Shown: one piece after another, positions 54,382 through 64,000 of the stretch | Position numbering within the stretch: position 1 is the stretch's first letter | How the letters are laid out: every line of letters starts with the position of its first letter | Assembly: GCA_020744225.1 (NCBI GenBank) | Contig: JAGMWG010000016.1 | Coordinates: 558,001 to 622,000, forward strand | Direction: 5' to 3' | DNA: 64,000 nucleotides | Source of the DNA: Paraphoma chrysanthemicola | Lineage: Eukaryota > Ascomycota > Dothideomycetes > Pleosporales > Phaeosphaeriaceae | The notes under the pieces: generated by a model | The model's input: the letters and a program-made list of their open reading frames with translations, nothing else | The model's database searches: none | What the model was told of the DNA's origin: nothing | Position numbers and translations under genes: made by a program

Positions 54382-54752
54382 GGGTGTGAGGCGAAAGAGG
54401 TCGATGGAGTTAGCTGATCTTGCTGTGTCTGATATCCGGATATTCGAGGATCCGAATCGAAGAAGAATAGCGACAGGAGGCGCTGGAGGCCATGAGAAGT
54501 CTTTGCATCGACGGAGCACAGAAGAACTGCTGATCATGCGGTCTCGAGTGTCAATGCCATTTTCATAGTCCCACCACGGCATCAAGCCGCTTGCAATCCG
54601 CTCCACCTCTATCAATTCTACCAAGCCCCATGCCACGCAAGGAAACCTCTCCACTGCTGTTTGTCGCATATATACAGTTTGCTTCAGTCCTGGTATGAAA
54701 ACCTCCCCACTCTTCCGATGCTTGTCCGCAACCGCGCACTTCGGATTGTGAT
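54382..54752. other. intergenic, convergent 3' regions
   Basis: Between the coiled-coil gene (plus) and the complex I gene (minus). An open frame of 60 codons (54386-54568) has a coding-like look and may be a displaced C-terminus of the coiled-coil gene; unproven. Confidence 0.4.
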
Positions 54753-55277
54753 TTAATCCTTCTTCGTGTCCGGATCAGCCAGGATGCCCTCAGCTTCGAG
54801 TCTTCGTCGCGCCTCTTCCAGAGCCCATGTTTGAATGCTATAATCACTGTCAGTAAATCGTTCATTCTTCTTGATCATCCACACCCCATTTCAATCAACT
54901 CATGACTCAATCGCCCTGCCACCCCGTTCCAGCATCACCGCCATTTACAACTCCCAGGCACCAATGCTCGCGCCTTCTCAAGAACTCGTTTCTGAAACGT
55001 ACCTCGTATCCGGCTTGAACGCATACGCTACAATCCCAAATGCCATGGCCCCACAGAATCCCCAATACATCGCACCCTCCCACCCCTCCTTCTCATACTT
55101 CTCGCCCGGCTTGACGCCAAACAACCATCCATTGGGCGGATCGTAATGCGACTCGTGGCCGCCGGCGCGTAGTTGTCTAGACTGCGTGAAAGCGCGTGTG
55201 GAGGTGGTGACTGGGCGAGGAGCAGCGGTGCGGGCGATTTGCCGGGCGGCGGCGACGGTGGCGCGCAACGGCGACAT
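54753..55277 (-). CDS. mitochondrial complex I subunit ESSS/NDUFB11-like
   Basis: Two exons on the minus strand: 55003-55277 and 54753-54837; 119 aa. The N-terminal ~35 residues are Arg/Ala/Thr-rich with no acid, a mitochondrial presequence. 'HESHYDPPNGWLFGVKPGEKY' precedes one transmembrane helix ('AMYWGFCGAMAFGIVAYAF'). Splicing across a 165-nt intron then gives 'KPDTSIQTWALEEARRRLEAEG', the typical fungal ESSS C-terminus. This is an accessory subunit of the membrane arm of NADH:ubiquinone oxidoreductase. The last exon is only 28 codons and easy to miss. Confidence 0.85.
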
Positions 55278-55823
55278 TATGGATGGGGAGTGTGTGTGAG
55301 GAGGTTGGCGAGGGCGATTGAGGTGTGTTGGGTCCGGGGAGGACGGTGATGCGGGTGTGTTTGGTGGTCAATGGCGGAGCCGATGTCGAACTGAGGTCAA
55401 CGGTCTTGGCGCGGGATGCTGGATTGAGGCTAGTGGCGTGGGAAGGGCGCGCTAGTGTGGCGGATGGATGGGCGACGTCAGAGATTCCGTGCATGCGAGA
55501 GGTATTGTTGGGGCTGAGTTCGGATATCAGGATGTCGAGCTGGAAATATCTAGCAGTGCACCGAAATGTTGTACACACTTCTCGGGGCGAAAGGAAGATG
55601 TGTGATGGACATTTTCCTCGTGAAATGGTGCAATATGCGAGGCAACGCGGGTGAGCTACCGTTATGCCAACAATGAACTCTCTATCTTCGTATCAAAGTG
55701 TACAGATCTGGTATATTTCCGAAGAATGTATACATGTCGGACAAGCCGAATGAACCTTCAGAACTCATGAACGCCGCTGCTATGCCAAATGAAACGTACT
55801 CATCGCCTGTTCGAGCTTCGAAC
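55278..55823. other. intergenic
   Basis: Promoter of the complex I gene (minus) and 3' flank of the Chm7 gene (minus). Nothing recognised. Confidence 0.5.
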
Positions 55824-57362
55824 CTATGCTGGAACTGGACCATGCTCCTCCTCTCTCGCATCTTGCATTTCTTCGTCTTCTCCTTGCGGCATCTGAAATG
55901 ACAACCGAGAGAGCTCCTCTGAAGCTTTGTCAACCTCCGCATCCGACTTGTTCTTAGACTCTTCCTGCTTTGTTTTCTGTAATTCAGCTTCAGCTTCTTT
56001 GTCGCGTCGCTTCTGCTCTAATTCCGTAAGTTCAGCGAGTCGTGCGGCGGTTTTGGCCGCCAGCTCCTGTTCCTTCTTCTCGTTCTCGACTATCTTGATA
56101 GCTTCGATCTTTGCGTTCTCGGCCTTCTCCAACGCCTCAAATTCATCGTCAATCTCAGTTTCGTCAAGTGGCTGATCGGTCTCGTTGATGATGTTCGTGA
56201 TCTCTTCAGTCGTGGCCATCTGCTCATTGACTGCATCTACAACGCCCTGAACGCCTTCTGCGCCGCCAACCTTCTCGTTAAGCGATTTGAGGGCGTCCGC
56301 ACCTGCGCGCATGGCCGCTACGATTTCGACATGGTCGGCGGCATGTTGCAGTTGGGTGAAGACGCTTTCGAGTTGAAGGGCGACATCGATTCGCTGTGCC
56401 AGGGCGGCTTCGGCAAGCTTCTTCGACCGCAGTGCTGCTTTGGCACGGACCATTTGCTTCGCCGCCACTGCTTCTCGGGCTGCAGCATCAGCAACAACCA
56501 CCTTTTCGTGTAGCGGATTGATTTGTGCGTTGATGTTCGCGAGCGTGTCGCGGAGATTGGCGATGGCCTCATCCTCCTGCGTGATGGGTTCGGGAAGCGC
56601 ATCGTGCTCGGGCTTGAATTTGATCGTGCCTGCATTATACGAGATCGCCTGCTTATCTCGCGCGAGATGTAACAGCAAGATATCGAGATCGTTCTTTGTG
56701 AGTGCCGCAGTAGGATGTAGGGCGGACGAGAAGCGCTTCAGGAAGTCGGCTCGCGAAAGTATACGGTCGGCAGTGGAAGTGTGCTCCTTCATCTTCTTCA
56801 AAATCTCGTCTGCGGCAATTTCAACATTCTTCACAACTACAAAGTCTGCCGCACCGAGCTTCTCTGGTGACTTTGCCTGTCCAAGAACGCCAACTTGTCT
56901 TAGACTCCATTGGAGCACTTGCCACGGCGAAGGGATCCACGAGGTCTTGTAGATGCTCTCTTTCGAATTCATAAACTCCTTCAAAGGTATCATTTCCTTC
57001 TTTTGTACCGCATCGTGGAACACCGCTGGAAGGCATGTAGGCTTGCCATGCTGTGGATGCTGCAACGCGCGCGCGAGCTCGTCCGCTGCTCGAATCCTCA
57101 AAAGATCATGCGTAGTGCCTTGCGATGGGAGGACGCCTGCTCGAGAGGCATCTACCAACGCCTTCGTCCATGCTGATATGTTTGCGTGGTAGCCTTCGGG
57201 GTTGACTTCGAGTTGTTGTCGGAAGTCCGCATAGAGCGATGCTAGGCGATATTGGCTGGTGAGGTGTTAGTTCCAGTTATGTAGACAGAACAAATCCAAC
57301 GCCATGACCTACTTCTGAAAAGCCTCTTCATGCTTCAGTACAAATTCCAGCAGCTCAGTCAT
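55824..57362 (-). CDS. CHM7: ESCRT-III-related nuclear-envelope protein Chm7 (CHMP7-like)
   Basis: Two exons on the minus strand: 57313-57362 and 55824-57255; 493 aa. The start MTELLEFVLKHEEAF and 'YRLASLYADFRQQLEVNPEGY' match fungal CHMP7 N-terminal regions. The middle has the winged-helix-like part. From about residue 240 a long charged helical Snf7-type region follows ('VRAKAALRSKKLAEAALAQR', 'ITNIINETDQPLDETEIDDEFEALE'). Chm7 recruits ESCRT-III to seal or survey the nuclear envelope. The frame is open upstream to a Met at 57515 (MLKRKPSQQ), an alternative longer start; the short start matches family length better. Confidence 0.8.
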
Positions 57363-57956
57363 GGCGCGGTCGTTCGCTGGTTGCCAGGCGGGTTTGTTTT
57401 CGTGCTTTGGGCGGAACAGCCGCTTGTGCTGACGTCGCGTGGGGTAAGACCCGAAGATCGACTCTAGGGCGTGGGGGCGATCGTCTAATTGCTGTGAGGG
57501 CTTCCGCTTCAACATGGGTGCAACACGTGCCGCGCCTCGGTTGACAGCGACCAGGAGTGATAAGGTAATCACAGAATGGACATTTTGGAAGAAGACTATC
57601 AAGATGAAACGAGGCCGCTCGGGCGCTTGCTTCGATTTCACTTCTGCGTAGAAGATGCGGCCGAGCGCGTGTTGTCTTTCACCAACGCGACGCGTCGCAC
57701 CAACTCATACCCCACAGTGCGGGGCACTTGAGTGCAACAACCCTGCTATACCCATTGCCACGATACTTTGCTGGCAAGGAAAACAAGCACCTCGCGCCTA
57801 GAAAAGTGACATAATAACATCACACAAGCCTGGAACTGCCTAGGTATGATGTCTCACATAAGTGCGGCATTCATCCGTCTATCCTCACTCGATGCGCAGA
57901 CACACTTCTGACCTGGAGCCCTTCAACTTCGTGTCCTATGCTGACAGGGCGTGACT
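57363..57956. other. intergenic
   Basis: Chm7 promoter, possibly with an alternative N-terminus up to 57515, and 3' flank of GPN2. Nothing else recognised. Confidence 0.5.
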
Positions 57957-59230
57957 TCATGATTCCTTCTTCACGATATTGACTCCATCATCCTTCTTCT
58001 TCTCCATGAATTGCCTCATCTCTTCGAGATCGTCCATGTCTTCGTCCTCATCTTCCTTCTGCCCCTGCGGAACCGCATCTGCCTTTTGCGCATTCTTTGC
58101 TCGCGAATCGACTGTATGAGTAGCCTCTGGAGGGTCCTTCATCTCTTTGCTCTCTTCTGCCCACGCTTTCCTCTCTTCTTCGTCTAGCTCGTCCCGTCGA
58201 TCGAGCCATCGCTCTTGCACATCTCGGGCGTCCATCGTCACGCCATCCTGGCGCATGGCCATCTGCCAGACCGTCTCGTTGGCACCATCGATGCCTCCCA
58301 GGGCGTAGCCACCTGCCCGGTCTATGGCCCGCAAAAGCGTCATCATGCTTTTCTTGTCCTCGACCGCCAACGTTTCGAACCCAACCAGCGCGAAGTCTTC
58401 GACCAGCTCGACGATTGCTTTGTTCAGCGCAGAAAACTTGGACGTTGGCTCTTCATCGTCCATGTCTTCATCTTGCCCTGAGCCCGCCGTGGTTGGGCCT
58501 GGTATGCCTGATGTCTGTTCCCGGTTGAGATGCGGTAACAGATAGTGTAGATCTTGTACTTCGGTATAGTAGTCGAGGTTGAAGGGCAGGTTCGGGTAGT
58601 TTCTCAAGTTGTCGATCTTTGTGAGGACATTGAGAGACGGAAACTCCATTTGGAGCATGCTGCGGAGGGTGAGAAGAAGCGAGGATACATATAGCGACGG
58701 CCGCGAAAGTACGATAGAGTCGGTCAGATGTACGACGACGAGCTGGGCGTGGTTAGCTTGCTGTTGCTGGCAATGGGTGGTGGGCGAATACTCGATACCC
58801 AAGTTTTTGTAGGCGGTAGAAGATGTTCCGCAGAGAGCCGTGATGCGTGAAGAGCTCTACTTGGCCAGGGCAGTCGAAGAGTACATAGTCATCTATGTCA
58901 CATTTAGCTACAGTTCCCTTTGTGCCATCAGTTTCGCGCACCTCCAAGCTCCTTCAAACTCTCCTCCAGCCAGTCGAAGTTCTGTTCCAGCTCCTCCAGC
59001 GCAAAGAGCACTCCTCCGTTCGGCCCGAGATCTTCTTGTTGCATGATTTCATCAATCGTGACGAGGTCCCGCACATCAACGGCCGGCTGATATGAGGTGT
59101 GATCATTCGCGGGGTCGAGGTTCACCACTGAGCACTTGCGGTCGACCGCGCCCATGAACTGCTGCATGCCGTCGCAGTACGTCGACTTGCCCGAACCCGG
59201 CGGCCCGATGACCAGTTGTGCAAACGGCAT
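57957..59230 (-). CDS. GPN2: GPN-loop GTPase 2
   Basis: Three exons on the minus strand: 58942-59230, 58792-58892, 57957-58742; 391 aa. Walker A GPPGSGKST is at residues 9-17. The family-defining Gly-Pro-Asn loop is present ('LGPNGG', near residue 69). 'DDYVLFDCPGQVELFTHH' is rebuilt by the first splice, and 'LGYRLVVVHLTDS' by the second. 'VLTKIDNL' is the G4-type guanine-specificity motif. The C-terminal tail is acidic and variable. GPN GTPases help assemble and import RNA polymerase II. It shares a 176-bp divergent promoter with BUB3. Confidence 0.93.
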
Positions 59231-59406
59231 CTTGGTGTTGAAGATGTTGTTAAAGGTGACGCAATATCGAAGAAGCTTGAGCAGCTTTGGAGGGGCCGGC
59301 GCAGGGACGATGCACTAGCGCGTGTATTTGTTTAGACCGCGGGAGTTACTTGGAGCTCTACTCAAGCTTCCATCTGCACCACCACCCCAGACCAAACACA
59401 GCCAAT
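59231..59406. promoter_or_regulatory. shared divergent promoter GPN2/BUB3
   Basis: Only 176 bp between two start codons, with no clear TATA box. Both genes are housekeeping or cell-cycle related. Confidence 0.5.
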
Positions 59407-60646
59407 ATGTCAAGTAAGTGCGCCCGAAATTTATGTGTCAATGCGGATGCTATGCAATCGCTGTCGAGACTTTTGCCTTGGCGCCTTGACTGTTCGACTC
59501 TGTATCATCCGCGGCGCATCCACAACATTCACCATCGGGCCCTACACAGACCACTAACAGACAGCCAGGCCAATTTGAGCTTGCGCAAAACCCCACCGAG
59601 CCTATATCTTCAGTCAAGTTCTCGCCCACGACCCCCACACGGCTGCTCGTCTCGTCCTGGGACCGCAATGTTTACCTCTACGACACCCATGCAGAGCCTG
59701 GCGGCACGCTGCTCCAGAAGTTCGAACACCGCGCGCCAGTGCTAGATGTCTGCTTTGGGCGCGACGATAACGAGGCCTTCACATGTGGACTGGACTGGGA
59801 GGTGCGAAGGTACGATATCTAGATAATGCCGCGTCCGACGTAGTCCAAGCTAACGATTGAAGAATCGATCTCGAGACCGGCTCCCAAACCGTCATGTCCA
59901 CACACTCCAGCGGCGTGCGCAACATTCTCTATTCAGAACCTCATAATCTCCTCATATCGGCGTCATGGGACTCCACTCTCCATCTGCACGACTTGTCTCG
60001 GCCTGGCGATTTCTCCTCCATTCGCCTTCCGTCAAAACCCTTCTCGCTTTCCGCATCTCCCACAAAACTCGTCGTCGCCATGGCCAGCCGGGCCGTTAAC
60101 ATTTACGAACTTGGCAAGCTGTCAGAGGCCGCCAAAAGAGGCGGCGGCGAGGACGTCGAACTAGCACCATGGCAACAGAGAGAGAGCTCGATGAAGTACA
60201 TGACTCGCGCTGTAGCGTGTATGCCGAATGATGCTGGCTACTCGAGCTCAAGTATTGAAGGCCGTGTGGCAGTCGAATGGTTCGACCCATCCGAGGAGTC
60301 GCAGTCGCGAAAGTACGCCTTCAAATGCCATCGCCAGACAATCGACGACCAGGAAGTAGTATACCCAGTACATGCTCTGGCCTATCATCCTGTTCATGGT
60401 ACCTTTGCAACAGGAGGCGGCGACGGCGTGGTCGCGCTATGGGATGCAGTAGCGAAGAGGAGGATCAAACAGTACCCAAAGTACCCAGCCAGCGTCCAGA
60501 CCATCGATTTCTCATCAGACGGCAAGTTCGTTGCTGTTGGCGTCAGTCCTGGTTTCGAGGACGGCGTGGATGATGTCCCCGACGGCGTCGTCAAGGTCTT
60601 CATTCGAGTGCTAAAAGATTCGGAAGCGCAAGGCAAGAAGAAATGA
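59407..60646 (+). CDS. BUB3: spindle-assembly checkpoint WD40 protein Bub3
   Basis: Three exons: 59407-59413 (7 nt), 59569-59809, 59863-60646; 343 aa. The tiny first exon (Met-Ser plus one base) joins across a 155-nt intron to 'QFELAQNPTEPISSVKFSP', a typical Bub3 start. Later blocks 'LLVSSWDRNVYLYD', 'LLISASWDSTLHLHD', 'EGRVAVEWFD', 'YAFKCHR' and 'VYPVHALAYHPVHGTFATGGGDGVVALWD' are Bub3-specific WD repeats. It binds Bub1/Mad3 GLEBS motifs and phospho-Spc7 at kinetochores. The 7-nt first exon is readily missed by gene finders. Confidence 0.93.
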
Positions 60647-61376
60647 GGAGTTTTCAGGCATGAACCAGGAGTACGGCGTTCGTTTGGCGCTCGCGCACGA
60701 AGAGCAGAGTTCTCGGGAGCACTTTCCGTGCTCCTACACCGCGCGCTCATCTCCACAACGAGTTCTCGCTCTATTCCGATACTTTCTTTGCGTTTCATTC
60801 TTCTTCAGAAACTTGCGCCTGCGAATACCGAGCCCGCGCATGGGCTCTGCCAAGCACCGATGATTGGTGTTGGCGACGACATAGTTCTGCCGCAGACAAT
60901 TCCGATTGTGTGCTCTGCACAGCCTACAACACTCGGCCACTCACAGCCAGTCCCGTTTCCAAGTTCATGCGTTCGCGCGCAGTGCTCAGTGAGCCCTGTC
61001 AACTATCCTTGCATGATTGACTTATCCGCAGCAAATCCCGTCGAGATGTCCAAGCCTGACTACAGCCTTGTGACAATGTAGGTGGGTTTAGCGCCCATGT
61101 AGCCAACCAGCCCGTTCCGATAAATGCATTGCAGCCACCTTCGCTTCAATTCTCCTATCTTGGCTCCCGATCTTCAAGATAACTTTCTAGCATGTTCCAG
61201 TCCTGTAGGCTGTGTTCATTGGCAACACAGCCTGATACGAAGCAGACTCGAATGGTCCTGGCGCACGTGATTTCTCCAACGAGGCTTAACAGCGGAGTCA
61301 TACCCCAGTGTATACTGACGGACATTTCTACCATTGTAATGACATTACAGCGTGCTAACGACGATTGCTTGACGAC
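60647..61376. other. intergenic
   Basis: BUB3 3' flank and promoter of HET gene 3. No gene or repeat recognised. Confidence 0.5.
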
Positions 61377-63926
61377 ATGTCGTCCCGAAATTATTACCTT
61401 CCATTGGTTGTGGATGTGCTTACCGATCTCACGCCTGCACGAGCGAGCGACAAGGTCCAGTCTGACCGGGAACAGGTCGTCCAGTATGTCCAGTATAAGA
61501 GTTGGGTACCCGACTACGGCAGGACGAACGAAGCCCTGGCTCTTCACAACAATGAAATCGTCGAACGACACGACCGAGCTCGACGGAGCAATCTATGCAA
61601 GTGGTGTGCGAAAATCGATCTTGCCGCCCTGAGATCAGAATCCAAGCAGCTCGACTGGGAGTATTTTGAAATCGCTGATGATCCCCGTGCTACAGCTGTC
61701 AAAGGCTACTTCGGCCATCCGCGCAAATCCAGGCGCCTTACTATTACACAGGGCCAACCATTTGGCTCACCAGCGAACATTCAGCCGTTACGCCCAGGGT
61801 GCCATTTGTGTCGCATCTTACGCAACATCTGTCGCGAAATGGTTCCAGACAAAGACGAGTTCAATGCCGATCTTCAGTTGAGAGAGCCGATGCCTATGTG
61901 CTTGCATGATTGCGACAAGGCAAGTTCACGTTGGTCTTCGCCGCCTATGTCTGACTGTCCTCTCAGAGTGAGAAGTGGAGCACTGTCGACATTCTCATAA
62001 CGATAGGATCCATGAAGCGTACAATCACTCTGATGCCGCTACTCTCCTCATCAGGAACGGAGGCATCGACGCGGCACAATTGCATGGCGAAGCATGGGCT
62101 GTCTCCGGCCACCGACTTTGACCGCATTGCTGAATGGATCGATCAGTGCGACAAGGGACACCATCATGAACTACAATTTGGTTGTTCGCTGCCCTTTGCT
62201 CGCTTTATTGACATAAAGAACCGATGCTTGGTCGAACAGAGCCCAGGATGCAAATTTGCTGCGCTCAGTTATACATGGGGAAGTTGTCAGCAGTTTCAGC
62301 TCAAGAAAGACCAACTCGCCGAGTTGAAGGAGCCGCATGCGCTTTCGACAGTTTGGAATGATCTTTCCAAAGTTGTAGTGGATTCAATCGCTGCATGCGA
62401 ACGGCTAAAAATTCCGTTCTTGTGGATAGACACTCTATGCATCGTCGACGATGACGCGACCGAAAAACATACCCAAATAGCAAAAATGGATCAGGTATGT
62501 TCAGTTGTTGAAGAGCTCTATTCTCACCTTCTCGGAGGCATTCAGCTTGGATGTCGTTGCTAATTCTCCACCGAAAATCTAGATTTATTCATCAGCATAC
62601 ATTACCTTGATTGCAGCCGCAGGTACAGATGCCAACGCCGGCCTTCCACGGGTAACAAAGCAGGTTGCGCGCAAGACTCGCAAACTAAGTGTTGACAACT
62701 TTGATTACCAATTAGCGAATGCTTGGGACTGGGACAGCAGCGACGTCGATAAGTCTGCGTGGTCTACTCGAGGTTGGACCTTCCAAGAGCTGGTCCTATC
62801 GAGAAGAGTCCTTGCCTTCACGCCGACTGAAGTGTTCTTCTACTGTAGTCGAGGGTTCCAAGCCGAATCTATGCATCAGCGCAGCGGCTCTAATTACGAG
62901 TCTAGGTTCGGTGCTGCCATTCTACGCATGTGCAATTCCGTTAAACCACAGCCACCGGGGACGGTCACCTATTCCATCCTTTCTGTACGACAAAATTATG
63001 AAACTGTGCACTGGAAATTGCTTAACAACTATCTTGGAAGGCAGCTGTCTTACGATACGGACATACTGGATGCATTTTCCGGTGTTCTCAACGCCGAAGG
63101 AGCAACCATAGGGCCATCCTTTTGGGGTCTGCCATATACCATCCTCGCACGCGCTTTATTCTGGGATACGAACAACGTCTCCATCATCCAACCGGGTCAG
63201 CACTACTTCAAGTCCTCTGAGTTCTCCATGGCTCGCCGTGACGGCTTCCCATCCTGGTCGTGGACAGGCTGGAAAATCTCCAAGAACGACATGTTCTCCT
63301 CTGAGAAGAAACGAGGCATGCTCCGCAACCTCATCGACTCTGAGAACTTTACGCCATTCGTCCATATCTACCACATCGACGACACGCGTGTCGTCACGTC
63401 GCTGATGGGTAAGCGCTCCGAGACTGAAGGAGTCGAAGGCTTCGATCCATGGCAAGTCACACGCTTCAACCACCAAATGCGCGATTTCAAGCGCATCCCG
63501 TTTTCTCCTCTAGTCCCTGATGCGGCTCCTCATCCCGACGCATTCCAACACATTCCATCTCATTGTCTCATTTTCCTCGCCAGCTGCTCGACCTTCACCG
63601 TCTCCTCGCAGCCCGAAAGCCGCGATCAAGACCACGCATACGGCATATACAAAATCTACACCGGAGATGAGCAACAGCGCGGCAGCGCGAGTTATCCGCG
63701 TGTTTGGCTCAACATTGAGTGGCGCCAGCGCCAAAATCGGCGGCTGGAGTTCGTGCTGCTGGGTATGGATGTCGATGAAGCTGCGTTTGGCGAGAAAGGG
63801 TATTATGCTATGTTGATTGAGTATCGCGACGGTGGGATCGCGGAACGAGTAGCGATTCCGCAACCGTTTACGATGGAGCAGTGGGGGTATGGGGAGGGAA
63901 GGACGCAGTGGGTTACGTTGGGGTAG
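61377..63926 (+). CDS. HET-domain (heterokaryon incompatibility) protein 3
   Basis: Three exons, all phase 0: 61377-61919, 61967-62494, 62583-63926; 804 aa. The N-terminus has Cys pairs (CKWC, CHLC) before the HET domain. The domain starts near residue 275 ('CKFAALSYTWGS'), continues through 'FLWIDTLCIVDDD', is rejoined by the second intron at 'KMDQ-IYSSAYITLIAAAG', and is followed by 'RGWTFQELVLSRRVLAF'. The Trp-rich 'PSWSWTGWK' is also present. The first intron appears to use a GC donor (AAG|GCAAGT). It is the third HET gene in 64 kb, unlike the other two outside the HET blocks. The start is the ATG at 61377. Confidence 0.85.
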
Positions 63927-64000
63927 GACTAGGTTGGGTCCGAACTTTTACGCTTATACGGCTTTTGGGAGGCCGCTTTGAATATTTTAGGTTTCTAGGT

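Noticed and set aside
55177..55578. 133-codon minus-strand open frame overlapping the complex I gene start
   Set aside because: Overlaps the real gene in another frame; Ser/Pro/His-rich noise.
1..64000. CRISPR arrays, rRNA genes, telomeric repeats
   Set aside because: No direct-repeat arrays, rRNA landmarks or TTAGGG runs seen.

Overview
The window is nuclear DNA of a filamentous ascomycete (Pezizomycotina). Genes are compact with short spliceosomal introns (mostly 45-90 nt, GT...AG with CTAAC-type branch sites). The set includes families typical of this group: three HET-domain proteins, a GH7 cellobiohydrolase, a GH18 chitinase, the IPC-synthase subunit Kei1, Chm7 and Sec1. Intron style and gene content fit a dothideomycete, but no gene here fixes the class. 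No gene shows a bacterial or viral origin and I see no complete transposon.

Left part (1-30.5 kb) is accessory-rich. It holds the 3' end of a transcription-factor gene, a HET protein, a Baeyer-Villiger monooxygenase, a Ppg1-type phosphatase, an F-box protein and a MYND zinc-finger protein. A tRNA-like Pol III gene with a long structured insert follows, then a second HET protein, a secreted chitinase, a rhodopsin-like membrane protein, a secreted carboxylesterase and a frameshifted cyclopropane-fatty-acid synthase. An E2-like protein and an MFS sugar transporter close this part.

Middle part (30.5-48 kb) is mostly housekeeping: an EF-hand secretory protein (Ssp120-like), a small membrane protein, Elongator subunit Elp4, U5 snRNP protein Dim1/Dib1, mitochondrial helicase Suv3, exocytic Sec1, an F-box-like protein, Kei1, an SDR lacking its catalytic Tyr, and an SH3 protein.

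Right part (48-64 kb) begins with a secreted GH7 cellobiohydrolase and a 3.4-kb gene-poor stretch. It continues with a coiled-coil gene interrupted by one in-frame UGA, complex I subunit ESSS/NDUFB11, ESCRT factor Chm7, GTPase Gpn2, spindle-checkpoint protein Bub3 and a third HET protein. Several pairs are divergently transcribed from short shared promoters: Gpn2/Bub3 (176 bp), the EF-hand protein and the small membrane protein (160 bp), Suv3/Sec1 (377 bp).

No single pathway joins these genes. The most unusual features are the tRNA-like locus with a structured insert (11744-11952), the UGA-interrupted coiled-coil gene, a 5-nt micro-exon in the esterase, the broken CFA synthase, the Tyr-to-Phe SDR and the divergent E2. 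All exon boundaries are manual predictions from splice consensus, frame continuity and family conservation.
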